This document shows, in pieces, positions 15,873 to 18,665 of a stretch of DNA of 18,665 nt. Where the stretch lies: positions 1 through 18,665 of the forward strand of contig CALAGB010000560.1 in the NCBI GenBank assembly GCA_937891245.1. The letters run 5' to 3'. Below the pieces are notes generated by a model. The model did no database searches and had not been told where the DNA came from. It saw only the letters and a program-made list of their open reading frames with translations. Position 1 is the first letter of the stretch. Every line of letters starts with the position of its first letter. Position numbers and translations under genes: made by a program. Origin of the DNA: an uncultured Thermomicrobiales bacterium (GTDB taxonomy: Bacteria; Chloroflexota; Chloroflexia; Thermomicrobiales; Thermomicrobiaceae).

Positions 15873-16011
15873 TCAACGAGCGAGACGTCCCTGGGCGCGG
15901 AACAGCGTCAGGACGCCGACGACGATGAAGCTCGCCGTTGCCAGGCCCATGGCAGGGAAACCGCCGTGGGCCTGGCAACAATCCGCCCATCAACGCGTCG
16001 ATCAGAGAACC
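15873..16011 (-). pseudogene. Remnant of the C-terminus of a membrane transporter (MFS-like)
   Basis: On the minus strand, GSLIDALMGGLLPG (from 16011) reads in one frame. After a one-base shift near 15965-15975 it continues as GGFPAMGLATASFIVVGVLTLFRAQGRLAR to a TGA at 15873-15875. Together these look like the last loop and final membrane helix of a major-facilitator-type transporter. Nothing of the preceding helices is present, since upstream sequence belongs to an intact gene that overlaps the remnant's first bases. It is interpreted as a truncated, frameshifted relic; the family assignment rests on a short stretch. Confidence 0.5.
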
Positions 16012-16787
16012 GAACTGTGCAGCTCGGTCTCGCTGCGCTCTGATCGTCCGTCGTCTTCCGCGAGTTCGCGGACGGTGCGCTCGTACTCAACCGGGTCGCG
16101 TAACTCGAAATAGGCGCGCCCGATGGCAAAAACCGGCCGCGCCGGCAGATTCATGACGCCGATCGTGGGGCACGCACCGCCGCGGGCGGGCTGACCCAGA
16201 TCGACGCTCTCGAACACGGCCCGGCTCGATGCCAGGAAGAACATACGCTCGGGCAACAGCATGGTGCTGTGGCCATTGGGCGTGATCCCCGCCAATGTCA
16301 CATGACCCAATCCAAGAACGCGGTCAGCCATCGATTCCATGGCACGCAGCATACCGGGCGACCGGCGGACGCGTTCGGGAAAACGTGGGTTGGCGAGATT
16401 CATCAGGCCGAGGATCGGGGACGAGGTCATCGCCAAGTCCCAGACGAACCGCGGGGCATCCATTTCAACGCGCAGTTTCGTCGACCCAGTCCAGGCTAAC
16501 CGGATGCCTGCGGACTGGATGAGGCTCGCCGCCGAGCCGAAATAGCGAGGGCAGGCAATGTCGTGCCGCGGCGCATCAACGAAGATCGACCAGGCGCCTT
16601 CTGGCGACCGATGCCAGATCGTCTTGTACGGCGCGAAGTCGTTTTCCGGAAACACGCGCAGGGCCAGCACGTGACCGGATTCGAACGGCGCCGCAAACAC
16701 GCCGAAACCGCGCACGTGCTCAAAGCCAGGCAACGACGAGCGGCACACCTGGGGCGCGATCGCTTGCGTTTCATCGTGGAGATTCAT
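16002..16787 (-). CDS. Hypothetical protein, unknown function
   Basis: A 261-residue soluble protein without signal peptide or membrane helix. Recognisable features are a Trp/Phe-rich beta-type core (FEHVRGFGVFAAPFESGHVL, ALRVFPENDFAPYKTIW, GAWSIFVDAP, CPRYFGSAAS) and a second half with LGLGHVTLAGITPNGHSTML and LPARPVFAIGRAYFELRDP. I do not recognise the family. The ATG at 16787 has GGAAGGG about eight bases upstream. The frame stays open to 17519, but that extension runs through the broken LuxR gene in a wrong frame and is not coding. The last 15 residues (Ser/Glu-rich) end across the transporter remnant. Coding bias and conserved-looking motifs support an intact gene. Confidence 0.78.
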   Translation of the reverse strand: MNLHDETQAIAPQVCRSSLPGFEHVRGFGVFAAPFESGHVLALRVFPENDFAPYKTIWHRSPEGAWSIFVDAPRHDIACPRYFGSAASLIQSAGIRLAWTGSTKLRVEMDAPRFVWDLAMTSSPILGLMNLANPRFPERVRRSPGMLRAMESMADRVLGLGHVTLAGITPNGHSTMLLPERMFFLASSRAVFESVDLGQPARGGACPTIGVMNLPARPVFAIGRAYFELRDPVEYERTVRELAEDDGRSERSETELHSSVL

Positions 16788-16989
16788 CGAGGTTGCCCTT
16801 CCATCATCCGAACCCGCATGGCCAGGCAGCCGTGGGCATCTCGCTTGGTCGTACGATGCCCATACTAGGCACATCGCGACGAGCGTGCATCGGACAAACG
16901 CCCAATTCGCAGCGGGTGCGTGAGCTAGAGCGCAGGGTACGCGCGGAGTCATTGCGGCCGGATTGGCTACGTCGGATGTGCGGCTGGAC

Positions 16990-17413
16990 TCAGGGGGTGA
17001 GGTTGTGTCCAACCGCGAAGAGTGTCGCGGCGGAACGGGTCGAGACGTCGATCTTGGCGTCGATGTGCTCAAGGTGCGTGCGGATGGTACTCCGGCTGAC
17101 GAACAGGTCATCGGCCATCTGCTTATTGGCAGCAGACCCTTCGCGGCAAGGCGCAGTACCTCGACTTCCCGGTCGGTGAGCCCAGCCAGTTCCGGTGAGT
17201 CGCGGACGGCGACGCGGAAGGGTCGCTGCCACTGACGTGCTCGCGAACAGCGCGTCAACTTTCCCGCGCTGTCGCGATTGCGATGTAGCACGAGCGGGCA
17301 GAATGCTCGGCGGGGAGTCCCAGCGCGAGATCGGCGGCAACGGACAGCGCCGAGATCACGTCGGTGGGACGAACAAAGCCCAGCGGCAGCGCGGAGTGCA
17401 CTTGCTCGTTCAT
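16990..17413 (-). pseudogene. Broken LuxR-type regulator (middle lost, frameshift in the HTH)
   Basis: Three pieces in three frames form one gene. Piece 1 (17413-17255) is MNEQVHSALPLGFVRPTDVI then SALSVAADLALGLPAEHSAR, ending in TGA. It resembles the N-terminus of HD-domain LuxR proteins. Piece 2 (about 17200-17120) reads LAGLTDREVEVLRLAAKG, the start of a GerE helix-turn-helix. Piece 3 (about 17135-16990) is SAANKQMADDLFVSRSTIRT then HLEHIDAKIDVSTRSAATLF, the rest of the same helix-turn-helix, shifted by one base. The few hundred residues that normally lie between pieces 1 and 2 are missing. The reading is a gene ruined by internal deletion plus a one-base loss. The HTH call is certain; the HD-LuxR assignment is a judgement from the N-terminal piece. 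Confidence 0.75.
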
Positions 17414-17517
17414 ACGTTACGCTAACCGTACAGGAGTATCGCGGATAGCGCCGAGTAAACTCGACGGGCGGCAGTGACCTTCCGTCGGTTCGACAGGCAG
17501 CGCATGTTCGACGAAAC

Positions 17518-17546
17518 ACACGGGAGAAGGTGAGCTCCTCCCGTGT
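17518..17546 (-). terminator. Terminator-like hairpin between the transglycosylase gene and the broken regulator
   Basis: ACACGGGAG and CTCCCGTGT form a perfect 9-bp stem with an 11-base loop. On the minus strand it is followed by GTTTCGT, a weak T-run. It lies about 150 bases past the stop of the minus-strand transglycosylase gene. Confidence 0.5.
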
Positions 17547-17645
17547 TCCTCACGACCGGCGTCCACCCACAAACCGTGTGCATTCACCGGTAGCCGTCGC
17601 TACAACGACGGTCTCCCCAACGTGCGGGATGTCATTGGCCCAAGC

Positions 17646-17666
17646 GCGGGGGCCGCGTGCCCCCGC
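17646..17666 (-). terminator. Strong GC hairpin just behind the transglycosylase stop codon
   Basis: GCGGGGGC-CGCGT-GCCCCCGC: perfect 8-bp stem, five-base loop, 30 bases past the stop codon. No T-run follows on either strand, so it may stabilise the mRNA end or terminate without a U-tract. The remaining 17414-17695 sequence holds no gene I can support. Confidence 0.5.
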
Positions 17667-17695
17667 ACGATCGTGTGAACATGTGAACGTGCCGG

Positions 17696-18665
17696 CTAGA
17701 ACTTCGGCGAGAGCCAGCTCTTGTCGTTCAGGTGCTGCTTTACCAACGCGATATAGTGCTGCGCACCGGAACTGTTGTAGCTGCCGGAATACCAGAGTCC
17801 GACGCAGCCCCACTCATCGCCTTTGGCCGCGTCCGGAACCCAGTTGAAGTAGCCCTCGAAACAGGCCCGGCGCCAGGCAAGGGCGTAATCAAGGTTGAAG
17901 GCCGTGCTCTGTTGCGATGTCGGATAGGTACCATCGTGTACCGTCCGCTTGATCTGCATCAGACCAAAGCTCTGGCCATTGTCGCCGATGGTCGACTGCC
18001 GCCATGAGCTTTCTTGGACGGCGACGGCGCGGACGATATCCGTGTTGAAGCCCCACTTGCAGGCGGCCCACTGAATGATTTCGTCGGTCGTACCGGTGAA
18101 GTTGCCGTCGATGCGCGGCGCCAGAAGCTGCTGGCCGGTCGTATCCGCGCCGTCGATGCGGCCGAGCTTGATCCCGGTCGTATGGTTGGCGGTCGCGTTC
18201 TCCGGGCGTGGCTCCCAACTTGAGCGCTTGACGCGGGCGGCGCAGGTCGCGTCGCTCGGCAGCGCCGAGCCGGGCGGTAGCGTCTGGCTCACGGGCAACG
18301 CACCCGGAGCGGTCGAGGTCGTGTCGGATTGCGTCGGCACCGGCGTCGGTGTCGGGCCCGAAGACGACGGCTGGGTCGATTGCGCCGAATCGCTCACGGC
18401 GAACTCCACATAATCGATGATCAGGTTTCGATCGCCGACCCCGCTCTTGGCCCAATCATTTGTGAATGCGATGGCCAGCTGGTGCGTTCCGGCTAACGCC
18501 GAAAAGCCGGCCGAGAAGGTCGTCCAATCCGTTTGCGGTACGTCGGTTTCGAGGACGACGCTGCCGTCGATGCTGACCCGCATATGCGGCGCCCCAAGGT
18601 ACTGCTGACCTTTCGCGCGAACGGTGATCTTGCTGACGGTATTGTTGAGATTCACGCTCTTGCTG
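17696..18665 (-). CDS. Lysozyme-like transglycosylase with carbohydrate-binding module (5' end outside window)
   Basis: The reading frame is open to the right edge, so the N-terminus, presumably with a signal peptide, is missing. Visible order: a beta-sandwich module (about 320 to 235 residues before the stop) with GAPHMRVSIDG, WTTFSAGF, GTHQLAIAFTNDW and DRNLIIDYVEF, typical of calcium-dependent xylan-binding modules (CBM60/CBM36-like). Then a Pro/Ser/Thr linker (SSSGPTPTPVPTQSDTTSTA), and a lysozyme-like SLT domain. In that domain AVAVQESSWRQS holds the likely catalytic Glu, followed by GQSFGLMQIK and ALAWRRACFEGYF. The linker and paired Cys residues fit a secreted protein. Likely role: cleavage of peptidoglycan or a related polysaccharide while bound to a glycan. 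A strong hairpin follows the stop. Confidence 0.85.
   Translation of the reverse strand, partial: SKSVNLNNTVSKITVRAKGQQYLGAPHMRVSIDGSVVLETDVPQTDWTTFSAGFSALAGTHQLAIAFTNDWAKSGVGDRNLIIDYVEFAVSDSAQSTQPSSSGPTPTPVPTQSDTTSTAPGALPVSQTLPPGSALPSDATCAARVKRSSWEPRPENATANHTTGIKLGRIDGADTTGQQLLAPRIDGNFTGTTDEIIQWAACKWGFNTDIVRAVAVQESSWRQSTIGDNGQSFGLMQIKRTVHDGTYPTSQQSTAFNLDYALAWRRACFEGYFNWVPDAAKGDEWGCVGLWYSGSYNSSGAQHYIALVKQHLNDKSWLSPKF

Noticed and set aside
16788..17519. N-terminal extension of the hypothetical gene to 17519
   Set aside because: Runs through the broken LuxR gene in mixed frames; the ATG at 16787 has a proper ribosome site.

Overview
The window is GC-rich, gene-dense bacterial DNA with high GC at third codon positions. 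The mix of large LuxR-type regulators, a GH15 glucoamylase-like enzyme, paired HtrA-type proteases, GTG/TTG starts and purine-rich Shine-Dalgarno sites resembles Chloroflexota of the Thermomicrobia/Sphaerobacter kind. That placement rests on gene content only and is an inference.

Layout. 1-1642 (+): C-terminal part of a large LuxR regulator, cut by the left edge, with a probable frameshift near base 80. 1791-2216 (+): small membrane-anchored or exported protein with three copies of an RF..N..LP motif. 2388-4974 (-): a two-gene set, a VOC ring-cleaving-dioxygenase-like protein followed by a CPA1-type cation/proton antiporter fused to a rhodanese domain. The rhodanese reading frame is interrupted by TGA two residues after its active-site Cys, where cysteine is expected, and continues intact for 43 codons to a TAG. 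This is a selenoprotein candidate. 5079-7738 (-): an atypical NarL-type response regulator followed by two tandem HtrA-like serine proteases with PDZ domains and no signal peptide. 7739-8513: a non-coding region dominated by a 515-bp imperfect palindrome (7889-8403) built of about 50-bp units. 8514-9002 (+): four-helix membrane protein of unknown function, ending tail to tail with a GH15 enzyme (8999-10855, -). 10962-11741 (+): creatininase-family amidohydrolase. 12090-14654 (+): PAS-PAS-GGDEF-EAL cyclic di-GMP enzyme. 14655-15009: intergenic region with a strong intrinsic terminator and a possible leader ORF. 15010-15861 (+): proC. 15873-17413 (-): a decaying stretch holding the tail of a lost membrane transporter, one intact hypothetical gene, and a LuxR gene that has lost its middle and carries a frameshift. 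17696-18665 (-): a secreted-type protein joining a carbohydrate-binding module to a lysozyme-like transglycosylase domain, cut by the right edge.

Most genes are independent housekeeping, stress or signalling functions. The clearest linked sets are the dioxygenase plus antiporter-rhodanese pair and the regulator plus two proteases. The two most unusual signals are the in-frame TGA with a hairpin placed like a bacterial SECIS element (2489-2522) and the large palindromic repeat element (7889-8403). No rRNA, tRNA, CRISPR array, transposase or replication origin was recognised.
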